Source of the DNA: Gonatopus flavifemur
Taxonomy: Eukaryota; Arthropoda; Insecta; Hymenoptera; Dryinidae
NCBI GenBank assembly: GCA_018340375.1
Contig: JAFFJZ010000010.1
Coordinates: forward strand, 14,570,001-14,634,000
DNA length: 64,000 nt
Direction of reading: 5' to 3'
Part shown: positions 10,614 through 21,870 of the stretch, piece by piece
Numbering within the stretch: the first letter of the stretch is position 1
How the letters are laid out: each line of letters starts with the position of its first letter
Position numbers and translations under genes: made by a program
Notes under the pieces: model-generated
The model's input: the letters and a program-made list of their open reading frames with translations, nothing else
What the model was told of the DNA's origin: nothing
Databases searched by the model: none

Positions 10614-12633
10614 GAACTGGCGGGGATATGTGAAACAACTATCAAAGAAACTGCACTAGTTTCAGGTTTGGTAGTAACTTCATCTAGTAAAATAATAAAA
10701 AATAAGCCTTGGTATGACGTAGAGTGTAAAGAATTGGAAAAGTATCCGAATAAAGAGCTGAAGAAATGTCAAAAAAATAATTTTCAAGTACAAGAAATTA
10801 ACAATGCATATTTTAAATCAACCCATTAAGGCCCAAAATGACATTTTTTCGTTACGTTTTTCAACGCTTGTACTTTCTGAGAAAAAAACTCCCGAAAAAT
10901 TCTAGAATGAGCATTGTCGATATAAAATCGACTTGGCTTTCAAGAATTGCCATCGGTTTTTCCGAAAAATGTCCCTGTGGCGAGATATCTGGGGTTTTTT
11001 TTTCCAAAAAACGCGAATTTTCAAACTTTTTTTTTTATTCACCTCATGTTTTTACATTGGAATCATTTTAGAATTCTTGTTGTAACTACAAAACCCACGT
11101 CAATTTATCTCAAACTTTAATTGATGCTTTCGACAATTGTGAAAATCAATGTGGAAACCATCAAAATGGCGGTTCAAACGCGGAACAAACGTCAGAAACT
11201 TCAAAGATTTTTCATTTAGAAACGATGGACTTTAGGGAAAAATGTTACAAAACAAAAAGTTCTCAGAACTGATCAAAGAACACGCTGGAATTTTTTCAAG
11301 ATTTTTCAACGACTTTTTTGAATTTTCAAAATCATCAAATTTAAAAAATTTTTTAAAATCGTTAAAAACTTCTGAGAAAATTTCAGCGTATTCTCCAATC
11401 AATTCTTAGAACTTTTTTTTCAGTAATGATTTTTTCCAAAGTCCATTCTTTTCTAATTAAAAATCTTTGAATTTTTTGTCTCACATATTCGTGGTTTTTT
11501 TTATAGTTTGTTATTTTTCAATACTCTATTCATAATCTAGTTCACATAGGATACACCACGTAATTCTTAGTGGACCTGTTCCATTCATATATGTTCTTAT
11601 TTAATAAATCTATGATGCATGATTTAAATATTGGAAAATAACAAACTATTAAAAAAAAACACGAATATAAGACGAAAAATTCAAAGATTTTTAATTGGAA
11701 AAAATGGACTTTGGAAAAAATCTTTACTGAACAAAAAGTTCTAAGAATTGATTGAAGAATACGCTGAAATTTTCTCAGAATTTTTTAACGACTTTTAAAA
11801 TTTTTTAAATTTGACGATTTTGAAAATTCAAAAGAGTCGTTAAAAAATCCTGAAAAAATCCCAGCGTGTTCTTTGATCAGTTCTGAGAACTTTTTGTTTT
11901 GTAACATTTTTCCCTAAAGTCCATCGTTTCTAAATGAAAAATCTTTGAAGTTTCTGACGTTTGTTCCGCGTTTGAACCGCCATTTTGATGGTTTCCACAT
12001 TGATTTTCACAATTGTCGAAAGCATCAATTAAAGTTTGAGATAAATTGACGTGGGTTTTGTAGTTACAACAAGAATTCTAAAATGATTCCAATGTAAAAA
12101 CATGAGGTGAATAAAAAAAAAAGTTTGAAAATTCGCGTTTTTTGGAAAAAAAAACCCCAGATATCTCGCCACAGGGACATTTTTCGGAAAAAGCGATGGC
12201 AGATTTTGAAAGATGAGTCAATTTTACATCGACAATGCTTATTCCAGAATTTTTCAGGAGTTTTTTTCTCAAAAAGTACAAGCGTTGAAAAACGCAACGA
12301 AAAAATGTCATTTAATGGGTTAAAACAACAGTACAGGGATATGTTGAAAAATAAAAGGAATAATTTTAACGTAAAATGGATTGAAAGTTTGGCAAATTCA
12401 AAAGACCCAAAATCTTCTTAGAAAATCTTAGATACTATCAACCTAGATACTTGCTGTAACTATTTAAAAATAATGTATGCTGTAGAAACTGACCAGAAGA
12501 TAGGATTTATGCTGAACAATGTTGACCCTTTTCGAGGCACCAATAGCAATGGATGAATTGAATAATATTTTCAAAAAATGTAAAGAAGGAAAAGCGCCCG
12601 GTATAGATCGAATATCCAATGAGTTTTACAAGC
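10614..12633 (+). pseudogene. non-LTR retrotransposon fragment (endonuclease-RT linker and RT start)
   Basis: The left part translates to KPWYDVECKELEKY..., typical of the linker after the endonuclease of non-LTR elements. The right part includes KQQYRDMLKNKRNNF and, near 12545-12630, CKEGKAPGIDRISNEFYK, the hallmark start of the RT domain. The frame is broken by stops and shifts, and by the foldback at 10820-12322. Neither the catalytic RT motifs nor a 3' tail is present, so it is a dead internal fragment. The 13 bp ATAAAATATTTAA lies on both sides (10601-10613 and 12634-12646). It may be a target duplication or two repeats already present in the host element. Confidence 0.75.
10820..12322. 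mobile_element. 1.5 kb foldback element with 700 bp arms
   Basis: The ends are AACCCATT and AATGGGTT. The arms run from 10820 to about 11524 and from about 11628 to 12322 and are near-mirror copies, around a loop of about 100 bp. The mirrored ORFs in the arms (both beginning MTFFR.VFQRLYFLRKKL) reflect this symmetry and are not genes. It interrupts the retrotransposon fragment, so it is younger. No transposase is visible. Confidence 0.85.
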
Positions 12634-12972
12634 ATAAAATATTTAATTGATTTGAATAAACTTTCATTGACTCAATTAAATAACTGTTTCCATTGATGAA
12701 ATATTTTATAGCATATTTGTTCGATTGAATAAATATTTAATCGACTCAATGAAAGTTTATTCAAAACAATTAAGTATTTTATGGTGACTATTCAATTGAA
12801 TATTTTATTGTTCCCGGAAATCTTTTCTCTCAATGTATAGGCTTTTTCTATCAGGGTTGTCATACATCGATTAACATTGATTCTGCATAGATTATTGCAA
12901 AACCTCAGCGCTCAGGGTTACACCAAACTACCCTATAGTAATGTTTGCAAACTATTGAAATATTCACGCATC

Positions 12973-13341
12973 CTCCCAAACAGCACAGCAGCCTCTGACG
13001 TATTCATCAGGAACTCGTTATGAATTCTCATAGTCTCAAAGGTATTCATCATAAATTCGTCTCGAACTGTTGTCCTGTGTGGGGCATTGCCGGAATTCAT
13101 TCATTTCAGTTGAATCCCCAGACAGCAAAAATGATCTGTTTGAATTCTTAAACAGTTCCCGTTATCATAGGGAAAATGAATTCAATATGAATATGTTGAA
13201 TTCAAAACGAAGACATGTCGAGTGCCTGAAGTTGTTCATCAAGAATTTAATTTGAATTCGAACTATCCATAATGAATTCATGTTTGCTGTCATAACGGGA
13301 GCTCTGAGAGGATTGAAGGGACTGTTTTGCTGTATGAGTTC
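12973..13341. repeat. interspersed repeat, copy C (longest copy)
   Basis: It begins near CCAAACAGCACAGCAG and ends GGGACTGTTTTGCTGTATG, so the termini are inverted. The interior holds AACAGTTCCCGTTATCAT and TTTGAATTCGAACTATCCA-like blocks shared with copies at 8993-9219 and 9838-10042. Non-coding, MITE-like. Confidence 0.6.
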
Positions 13342-14022
13342 TTTTCAATTGAATTGAATAACAAATTTATACTACAAATGATTTTTACAGTGTTTAGTCA
13401 TCACAGATTAAACGTTGTTTTCTTGTGATATTTTGTTTCGGAATGTCTTCTTCAGCATTTCTATAATGAATATTATTCTCATCTCACGAAGTCGGATAAG
13501 AGAAAATCCAAGAACAATAATCGTATCATTGTATCGGTATGCTCTTTGTACAATGATACTGCGCGGCAAGCGAGAGTTCCTATGAGAAAACCACCGGGTG
13601 GTAGTAGGGTATCTCTGGCAATGCCTCTTGTGCAAGATCTTTGTTCGTAATCTGTAAAAGGCACTCTCGCTAGAAAGTCTGCATCAGCATTGTAACGTAA
13701 CGCAATTTTATAACCAGTTTATTCACACCATCAGTTTTAATATGCAACGCTGTCTGTGTAATTAATGTGCGAGTATATTATAAAACTGTTGGGAATCGAA
13801 AAGAGGATTCAATTGGTATAATCAATATTGTAGGGATTCGTCGATGATCGGTATAATTATTCAAAAGAATAAGGGAGTAATCAAATGAATAATTATGAAA
13901 ATACATGTTCGGAGCTTCTATTTACATTTATTACACGAAGAAAAAAATCCGCTGGAATAGCAAGGAGTTCATTTGTTATTATATGGACAACAAGCAAGCA
14001 AGCAAGTTTGCTAGATTAAACG
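13342..14022. other. intergenic sequence without a gene
   Basis: No supported coding region. Short minus-strand ORFs here overlap each other, have no recognisable domain and look like chance frames. Confidence 0.35.
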
Positions 14023-14252
14023 CACGGAGAGAAAATGGTTTGCTACTATAGCGTCTACAAATAAATTTGTTGTCCTTGCAAAAATATTCACTCCAGCAGT
14101 TAAGACGTTGGTTCGATTAGCAAATGTGTTCATGTCAGCAAAAAAATGTAGTTGCGTCAATCATTTTTCTTGCTCTTTCAGCTAATTTTTTTTGTAGGCG
14201 CTATAGTAACAGACCTGCTTGTTATGCCAGCAATACTTTTTTATCTGTGAGG
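14023..14252. repeat. short inverted-repeat element, inverted copy of 9671-9834
   Basis: It starts CACGGAGAGAAAATGG and ends near TTTATCTGTGAG. Blocks GTTGTCCTTGCAAAAATATT, CAGCAGTTAAGACGTT and CTGCTTGTTATGCCAGCAAT are the reverse complement of blocks at 9671-9834. Non-coding. Confidence 0.6.
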
Positions 14253-14360
14253 CAATTGATTGTTTTAGCGAATCAAGCTTCGCAAGACTAGCGAAGAACT
14301 GATAATTATAACGAATCAGTTCGGAAACACAGCGAATTTTCATTGTGGTTATTCAATGTA

Positions 14361-15683
14361 CGAGGTGTGTTCAAAAAGTAAGGTGACTTTGTATTTTTAA
14401 GAAAAAATATTTATTTATTTATCAATATTTATGTTGTCCCCTTCAAAGTAATCCCCCTCAGATACAATACACTTATGCCAACGGTTTTTCCAATTCTCAA
14501 AGCACTTCTCATAAGCACTTTTCGGTATAGCCTTGAGCTCTTCCAGCGATGCAGTCTTTATCTCTTCAATCGTTGCAAATCTCCGTCCTTTCATAGGTCT
14601 CTTTAGTTTTGGGAACAAGAAAAAGTCACATGGGGCCAAATCCGGTGAATATGGTGGCTGAGGCATGATTGTGGTGTTGTTTTTGGCCAAAAAATCTCTC
14701 ACAAGCAAAGATGAGTGAGCAGGGGCATTATCGTGATGCAAAAGCCATGAATTATTTTTCCACAATTCTGGACGTTTTCTTCGTATTGCTTCTCGCAAAC
14801 GGCGCATAACTTCAAGATAATACTGTTTATTGACCGTACGACCATATGGTAAGAACTCCTGATGCACCACGCCATGGTAATCGAAGAAAACAGTGAGCAA
14901 AACTTTGACATTTGATCGAACTTGGCGTGCTTTTTTCGGTCTTGGCTCATCTGGGGTCTTCCATTGGGACGATTGGACTTTGGTTTCGACATCATAACCA
15001 TATACCCATGATTCGTCACCAGTTATGACCCTTTTGAGTAAATCTGGGTCGTCGTTGACGTCATTCAACAGTTCTTGAGCGATGCTCATGCGACGGTTCT
15101 TTTGGTCAAAATTTGGCAATTTCGGAACAAACTTCGCTGACACACGTCTCATGCCCAAAACGTTAGAAAAAATTTCATGGCACGAGCCAAGCGATAAACC
15201 AACATCCTCAGCAACTTCTCTGATAGTGATTCGACGATTTTCCAAAACAATTTTCTTCACTGCTTGAACGTTTCTCATCAGTTGTTGACGTGCTTGGGCG
15301 TCCAGAGCGAGGCTCGTCATTGGCATCTTCCCGGCCATCTTGGAAGAGTTTGTACCACTTGTAAACATTTTTTTTACTCAGAACAGTTTCACCGTATGCT
15401 ACTGTCAGCATTTTAAGTGTTTCGGAGCACTTTATTTTATTTTTTACACAAAATTTGATGCAAATCCTTTGATCCATATTTTTCGATAGCAAGAAATCGC
15501 CGAGCACGCAAAACACTTATAACCTTTACGCCTCTCACAACCAAACAAAAAATGCTATACACTTGAAACTTGGTACAGATGTTCGGGAAGAGTGTGCCAA
15601 CATAACAAAACAAAAAAATCGATAATCGAAAGTACGTTGCCCGCGAAATTTGAAAAGTCACCTTACTTTTTGAACACACCTCG
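14361..15683 (-). mobile_element. mariner element, third family
   Basis: A 1323 bp mariner with perfect 30 bp terminal inverted repeats starting CGAGGTGTGTTCAAAAAG, flanked by TA (14359-14360, 15684-15685). The transposase is on the minus strand and nearly intact. The flanks carry TAGCGAA-type motifs on both sides and end in TTTTTTCTCCGTGTAG at about 15717-15732. The mariner probably landed in an ACACGGAGA-family element. It is a different mariner lineage from the other two in the window. Confidence 0.95.
14415..15477 (-). pseudogene. mariner transposase with one frameshift
   Basis: The start at 15477 (MDQRICIKFCVKN) gives a helix-turn-helix half ending PRSGRPSTSTTDE. The frame is then lost through one extra A (a T run at 15271-15273 on the plus strand). 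It resumes as KKIVLENRRITIREVAEDVG, followed by GDESWVYGYD (first catalytic Asp), LLHHDNAPAH (second) and YSPDLAPCDFF (third), with D34D spacing. The frame ends at 14415 after about 353 codons. Only this single base separates it from an open mariner transposase, so inactivation is recent or may be a sequence error. Confidence 0.93.
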
Positions 15684-15748
15684 TACTTAGCGAAGACGGA
15701 TTCATTAGAATAGCGAAATCTTTTTTCTCCGTGTAGACCTTGAATCAA

Positions 15749-16459
15749 GGGGAGGTTCTCATCTAGCGACCCCAAAATAAGGTGATTTTCTCGAATTTTT
15801 TTTCCATGGGAGGAATTACATAAAAAACTCGGGGGTTTTTACACTTTTTAACTGAGTCTTTGAGTACATAAAAAACTTTTTTTCGGTAAAAAAATAATGC
15901 CATGAGAATTGTTGATACGCATTGAAACATAACCATAAAAAAAAACAGTGATCAATCGGGCGCCACTATAGCACTTACAAAAATTATCAAAAATCCAAAA
16001 ATTTTTATGAAATATATTATATTTGTTGGAGGTTGTACCAAGAAAACCAATGAAAAGTCCAGAAATTAAAAAAATGACAGACATGCAAACTTTTGGTAGC
16101 GTTTTTTCACCTTTTTTCGCTCTTTAAAGTGCTATAAAGAGAAAAAAATGGCAAATATCATCTCCATTTAGGTTCATTCTCCAATAAATTCAATCAGCTT
16201 CTAAATGAAAAATAAAAGACCGATCCGTTCAGTAGTTTTTGAGACATCGTGGAGCCAAACTTGAAAAACATGGGTTCGAGAAAAACGCCTTTAAGGTTTC
16301 GGGATCCGAATCCTTTATCTGAGAACATTTTATTCATGTACTTTGAGACCCATCTAATGAGTTTCAAATAACTCGAGTTCTTAATTTACTCCCTTCTTGA
16401 GAAAAAAAAAATTCGAGACAATCACCTTATTCCGGAATTCGCTTGATGAGAACCTCCCC
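15749..16459. mobile_element. TTAA-type element, GGGGAGGTTCTCATC ends
   Basis: A 711 bp non-coding element. The left end GGGGAGGTTCTCATC is mirrored by GATGAGAACCTCCCC at the right. TTAA follows the right end (16460-16463) and TCAA precedes the left, suggesting an eroded TTAA duplication. A second copy lies at 34201-35431, with matching interior (AACAGTGATCAATCGGG, CACTATAGCAC, AAAAGACCGATCCGTTCAGT). Probably non-autonomous. Confidence 0.85.
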
Positions 16460-16463
16460 TTAA

Positions 16464-17500
16464 ATCTACTACTGCGATATTAATTTCAACTGCCGCCATC
16501 GTAGTTTCTACTCAAACTCTTATAAATATTACGAGAAATTTTAATGATCCCGTATTTTACTGAACGCGTTAATAAATCTCATGGAAGATTTCTTTCTGTG
16601 TATCAACGTATTTTTTGTGCTGAATTTCTGCTGGAGAATGTTTTGAACATGTGACAAATTTTAATTTGTAATGAAATGTAACTGACTCCAATGAATACGA
16701 TGAGGCCTGTTTTTCGTTGAATAGTCACATTTTGGAATATATTTTGGATATCTTGCAGCACAATTAAAGATACATTTGAGATCAATTCTTATCTAACATT
16801 GATCCAAAAAATACATTTCAATAATACATGTTTCAGATAAAAGTCCTTTCAACAATGTCTTCATCTCTCGAATAAATTTTAGATGAGAATTGGTTTGAAA
16901 TTGATTTGAAAGTCTTGCATATGACATCTAAAACCTGTCTACAACTTATCTCAAGACAAAAAGTCTCGGGAGTATTCTTTGGTTCATTGTGGATTCAACT
17001 CTTTAAGAATATATGTTGGATATTTGATGACCATCAACAATGCCCCGTGGAACATTAATAACATTGAGGGAATATTCGAAGAATGCTGCGCGAATGGCTC
17101 ATACCAATCAAAGTCGCTTTCAACAATTCGAAGGTAATCTCGCAAATCCTGTTTTTAAAAACACATTAAAGTTTTCATATCACTATCCTCATCAATTGAA
17201 CAGTCTCCAGACTGGTTTCTCTTACACGCTGAGAAAAAAGTCTGCCGATGAATGCGCGCATGGCTTTCATGGTTTCTCTTTTGTAGTACAGACAAAAAAA
17301 TTTATTGAAACAATCAAAATAGAAATTCACCACGATGAATGCTTTTCAGAATTGAAATTTTACAAATAAATTCCATGTGTTCCTAATGTACATCTCCACT
17401 CTTTATTCACTCTTTTTCTGTGATCAAGTTTTAGAAAAATTATAGCAATGAATACCGTTTTGGACAAACCCCTTTCTTATTGTTCAGTTCGATTATATTA
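16464..17500. other. intergenic sequence without a gene
   Basis: No gene recognised. A 109-codon open frame at 17040-17369 has no recognisable domain or homologue and no repeat support, so I do not call it. Confidence 0.35.
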
Positions 17501-18126
17501 CCCGTATGGGAATATTTCGCTGAAAAATGTCTGCAAAACTATGAAAAATCTCTGGAAAAAAATTAAAAAACTCTGAGAAACTCTGAAATTTTGATGAGAA
17601 ATCTAATATTTTTGGGACATTCTTTACAGACTTTTTTCAGACTTTTTTCAGAGTTTCTCAGAGTTTTCTCATACTTTTTCAGAAAAATAGTAACGAAATT
17701 GCACTCTGAAAGAACTCTGACAAAACTCTAATAAATTGTTGACATTTTTCTGATTATTGAAAAATCCTAAAATTCAATAAATACATTCATATGCCGTATT
17801 CAAATATCATGTGTGGAAAAGTGTTTGAAAATTTCTTAATTTTTTTCTAAAATTCAGAAAAATGTTAGCAATCCATCAGAGTTTTGTCAGAGTTTTTTCA
17901 GAGTGCAATTTCGTTACTATTTCTCTGAAAAGGAATGAAAAAACTCTGAGAAACTCTGAAAAAAGTCTGAAAAAAGTCTGTGAAGAATGTCCCAAAAATA
18001 CTAGATTTCTCATCAAAATTTCAGAGATTCTCAGAATTTGTCAGAGTTTCTCAGAATTTTTTCATTTTTTTTCAGAGATTTTTCATAGTTTTACAGACAT
18101 TTTTCAGCGAAATATTTCCATACGGG
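17501..18126. mobile_element. foldback element with CCCGTATGG ends
   Basis: A 626 bp inverted-repeat element flanked by TA (17499-17500, 18127-18128). The ends are CCCGTATGGGAATATTTCGC and its complement. Long arms rich in CTCTGAGAAACTCTG motifs meet near 17815. It is non-coding, and its TA target and size suggest a Tc1/mariner-type MITE. Confidence 0.85.
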
Positions 18127-20189
18127 TATTCCTTCTGGAACGCAAAGGATTTGGGACAATCATGATAACAGAAGCTGGAGAAATATTAGCATGAGACATG
18201 AGATGAAACAAGAAGACATTGAGAATTCAAAAAATGTGATTGTAACTTTTTTTTTTCAATTTTCAGACAACTTTTACTGAATGTTAAGAAACTTCGAATG
18301 AATTCCACAGTGTGTTCTACAAATTCAGCCAAGTTTTTTAAACTTCGGCAAAATTTTTTTGGAAGTGCAGAAGACAGTGGTGTGTGAAAAATTATATTCA
18401 TATTTTCTGAATGTTCATAAGACATTTTTGTACAGTGAAGGACGGAAATTATCCTTCAGAGATTGATTACTAATACCCCAACAATGCTACCCTGGTAGAA
18501 ATATTCGATAAAACCCCGTTAAAAGTGTTCAAAGTTCTGATTTAATACCATTAAATGCCATTGAAACCCATTGAATTTCTCATTCGTCAATGAGATTCTA
18601 TGGAATATTATTAATAGGGTATTAGGAATGCATCAAAAGCTCTGCAGAATACTTGTAGTTGCATTGCTTACGTATTTTGAATTGTTCGACCAGAACAACC
18701 AATCTGATTGTACATCAAATCGACGAGAAAGAAATGAGACAGTACTTTGAAATCTTTGTTCCTACTTGTTTATTGAAGCAACAGAATGCTTGAATTCCTC
18801 ATAGATTGCACTGAGAAAAGTTTCCAGTAGCCACAATAGAAAAATCCACTAAATTTGTTAGTGAAATACGACATCAAATATATTTTTATAGTTTTGGTAA
18901 CCAGAAATATATTTTCATTCAGCCTTCGAAAAATAATCAAGCAAACTAAATGTTCAACTGTATCCGTATAGTTACCACAACTATATAAATTTAATCAACC
19001 CTTCAAAGTTGTAGTCACAAAATTTGATTACTTGAATTCACCATATTTGATCCTCACTTTTTACTGAAAAAAATAGTTGTCTATGCTAAATTTTTCTATT
19101 TATAACTATAAAAAAAACTCTCTCCCCTCCTTTGAGAAATTCTTTGTGACTCATTGATCGTTATTATTTTTTCTATTTATTATGGCATTATCGCTGTGGA
19201 AAAAGGGTACTAAGAATCAGGGAGTCGAACCCTCACGCGTGTCGAACCATCGTGATTGGAAGTGTGCGCGTTATCCGTTCAGCCATAGCATACCATGGAA
19301 CATGATTGTTATACTCAGGACAATAGATTAGGCAACACCGTTTCCGCATAGTTGTTTGTCTTTTGTTTATGGCGCCTCTAAGATCCGTCGAAGTGTATGA
19401 TATTTTGATTCAATTTCCTTTGTAAAATACTTGAGTTAAAATAACTAATACTTTTGCGAGACAAAAACAGTTGTTGTTCAATGTCGTATTATATTCACCA
19501 TCATACCTGAACAGTTCTTCCAGTGTGATTGAAGATATATAATAACATAAACCACGATAATCAAGATTAGTTGATGGGATTTATGAGTTCTGCATTGTAA
19601 GAAATAAGAAAGTGGACTTTTCCTTCATTCGTAGAGGGGTCAACACCCAAAAAACAAAATAATTCCTCATTTTCGATGACAAAACCAGTTCCCCTAAGAT
19701 GAGAGGACGAAATCCACCAACAGTTTGAAGGAAACTCCATATTTTTTACAGTGTGTTCTACAAACCCAACAATTTGCTTTGAATGTTCTTCATTCCATCA
19801 ACTAAAATTTTTATTTCCCCTTACTTTAATATACTAGTTGATACAACTAACGGTTAATAGTTACATATCTGTAGTGCCATCAAATGAAACTTATCACTAA
19901 ATATTCTATTGTTGTCACAACTAATTATTTTATGGGCCTAGAACTTTGTTTATAGCTTCTCGAACAAAAAAAATTTGTTGCGCCAATTATTATAAGACAA
20001 CTAAAACTTTTCGGTTCAAGCGACTATGCAGTTTTCTTAGTGTGAAGGATTCCCATATGCTGTAGAGTTACTAGATTTTTCCACCAAAAATACTCGAAGA
20101 TAATTCAATAAAATGGAATAAAACAATCAGCCAGATCTTCTGTTAATATGACTTCTGTTGACAAAGTCAAGTTGGTTGATTTTCTCCAT
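18127..20189. other. intergenic sequence, tRNA-like stretch only
   Basis: No protein gene supported. It contains the tRNA-like sequence at 19206-19294 and decayed ACAGTG/CAGTAG-type repeat debris between about 18800 and 20050. Confidence 0.35.
19206..19294 (-). tRNA. tRNA-like sequence, probably pseudogene or SINE head
   Basis: On the minus strand it has an A-box-like TGGCTGAACGG and a perfect B-box GGTTCGACTCC, with a T-arm GAGGG...CCCTG, over 89 nt. Acceptor pairing is weak beyond GGTA/TACC, and I cannot fold a clean anticodon stem. It is therefore more likely a tRNA pseudogene or tRNA-derived SINE promoter than a working tRNA. Confidence 0.3.
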
Positions 20190-20404
20190 CCCACATAACG
20201 ATTCATGTCTTGCGTTATCTTTTAGACGAGTTCAGGATGTCTTATGCAACGTATTCAAATATCTGTTAGATGTCTGAAACATGTCTTACGTTCATAACAA
20301 ATCTAAAAGATGTATTTTAGACCTCTAAAACATATCTAAATGAGTTGCATAAGACATCTCAAACTTGTATAAAAAATATCGCAAGACACAAATTGTTATG
20401 TGGG
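20190..20404. repeat. MITE-like hairpin, CCCACATAAC ends
   Basis: A 215 bp element with exact terminal inverted repeats CCCACATAAC...GTTATGTGGG, extended by TTCATGTCTTGCG-like arms. AT flanks both sides. TTTTAGAC and CATAAGACAT motifs recur inside. Related TTTTAGACGAG motifs occur near 24070-24260. Confidence 0.7.
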
Positions 20405-21565
20405 ATTTTATCAAGAAATCTAGTAACTTTGGGTTCTACGGAATACCCCTAAGAATATATCAATTAATTGACAGAATAGAATCTAAAAAAACTATACTTC
20501 GACTGAAATTGTTTCAAGTCCGGAGGAATTAACTTCAGCCATGCCAAAAATCAAGTGAATTTATATTTCAACCATTTTGAATTTTACGAAAACTCATTCC
20601 CAAAGTTTGAATTTTGAATAATTTTAGAAGGGAGAAAAACATAAGTTATGAAACCTACGGATTCACCCAATCATGGAATTCTTCATAAATAATTAAAAAT
20701 GAATGAAAATATCCATTTCGAGAGACGCTTTTCTAAGAAGTACCTTTAGAAGAAAAGAAAAACATTCATCGACTAGCGTGCGGATGGTGGTGACAAGAAT
20801 TTATTAACTGTATCAATACGAGTTTCGTTGCGGTGACTGGATTCCATGACGTCCAACAAGGAATCGGATTTCTAACGGTATTTCACTTGCAGTACAGGCT
20901 CAATGAAACTCATATATGGAATATATTCTTTCTTGGATGATGTCATACACTTCCTCTTTTGAAAATCCAGTTACTGTCCGTTGCTTTTTTCATAGCACCC
21001 TAACGGCTCCAAAGTGACCAATTTTGTTGGTTCACTTTCGTTTATTTTTTGGTTGGGTAAAGATTTGGTCAGAAAATGTTTACCCAGATGGTTTTTAACA
21101 TATAATGACCTACTTGTGACCGAAAACTAACGGTTGCTTTGAACAAATCTGCCACCAAAAGGTCACCGAACAATGTGGTCCGTTTTTGGAATCTTTTTGG
21201 TATTTTTGAGGTAAAAACCCAGAAAATCACCAAATTGAGATTGGTTGAATTTTTGTTGAAAAAAATGTCCTAACCAACCAACAAGTTACCAAAACCAAGA
21301 TTTTTGACCAAAATGTAACCGAAATTTCTGGTCGCTTGTCGATTCACCCAGATCCGCTAGGGAATAGAAACTTTGATATTCTAATTTGAATACATTTTGA
21401 ATCGATTGTGGATTGACGATGTTGTGAGGATAGAAAGCAGGATATCGAGTACTAAACTTCACAATAAACATTCAAAAATTCATAAATAAGGTTCGTCTGG
21501 CTTTGAATTTTCCAAATCTCGTTTCTGAGAAGATTACTGATGACTTTGAATCCAACGATTAACTC
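20405..21565. other. intergenic sequence without a gene
   Basis: No coding region seen. The stretch 21005-21350 has many GGTTGG/CCAACC and GGTCACC motifs, suggesting a decayed repeat, but I could not define its ends. Confidence 0.35.
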
Positions 21566-21732
21566 AAGTAGAAATCCTCTAGTTATTGACGAGTTTTGTA
21601 ACGCTCAACTAGCCAGATGCTAGACACTTGCAAGTACCTCGCCAGAACCCTACGAGGCACCTGCAAGCGTCTAATTTTGGGCTAGTTAAGCGGTCCACAA
21701 CTCGTCAATTACCAGAGCAATTTTACTAGGAA
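21566..21732. repeat. short hairpin element
   Basis: A palindrome of about 167 bp with arms ATTGACGAGTT...AACTCGTCAAT and matching inner blocks (CTAGCC/GGCTAG, CTTGCA/TGCAAG, CTCG/CGAG). Non-coding, MITE-like. Confidence 0.6.
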
Positions 21733-21870
21733 AAGGGTGATGTGTTTTTTTGAGAATTTTTGCAGGTACCAACAAAAATAATTTTATCCAACGAACTTTT
21801 CAGGGTATTTTCATATATTTTTCAAGTGGATAAGAAACTGTTTTCTAGTGTGAAAAGATCATATATGTAA

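Larger units (their letters stand above)
10571..12838. repeat. inverted-repeat element split by a retrotransposon fragment
   Basis: The left end (ACACTGAGAGAAAAAATTTCC from 10571) and the right end (complement ATACATTGAGAGAAAAGATT, ending near 12838) are inverted copies that share a further AATAAAATATT block. The right part (12634-12838) is itself palindromic. The original short hairpin element was opened by the reverse transcriptase fragment at 10614-12633. Confidence 0.6.

Noticed and set aside
10838..12311. Two similar 77-residue ORFs starting MTFFR
   Set aside because: They are the two arms of the 10820-12322 foldback read in opposite directions.
12107..12421. 104-codon ORF ending in retrotransposon-like residues
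   Set aside because: It runs from the foldback arm across the junction into the RT fragment, so it is a chance fusion.
17040..17369. 109-codon plus-strand ORF
   Set aside because: No domain, no splice or promoter context; probably chance.
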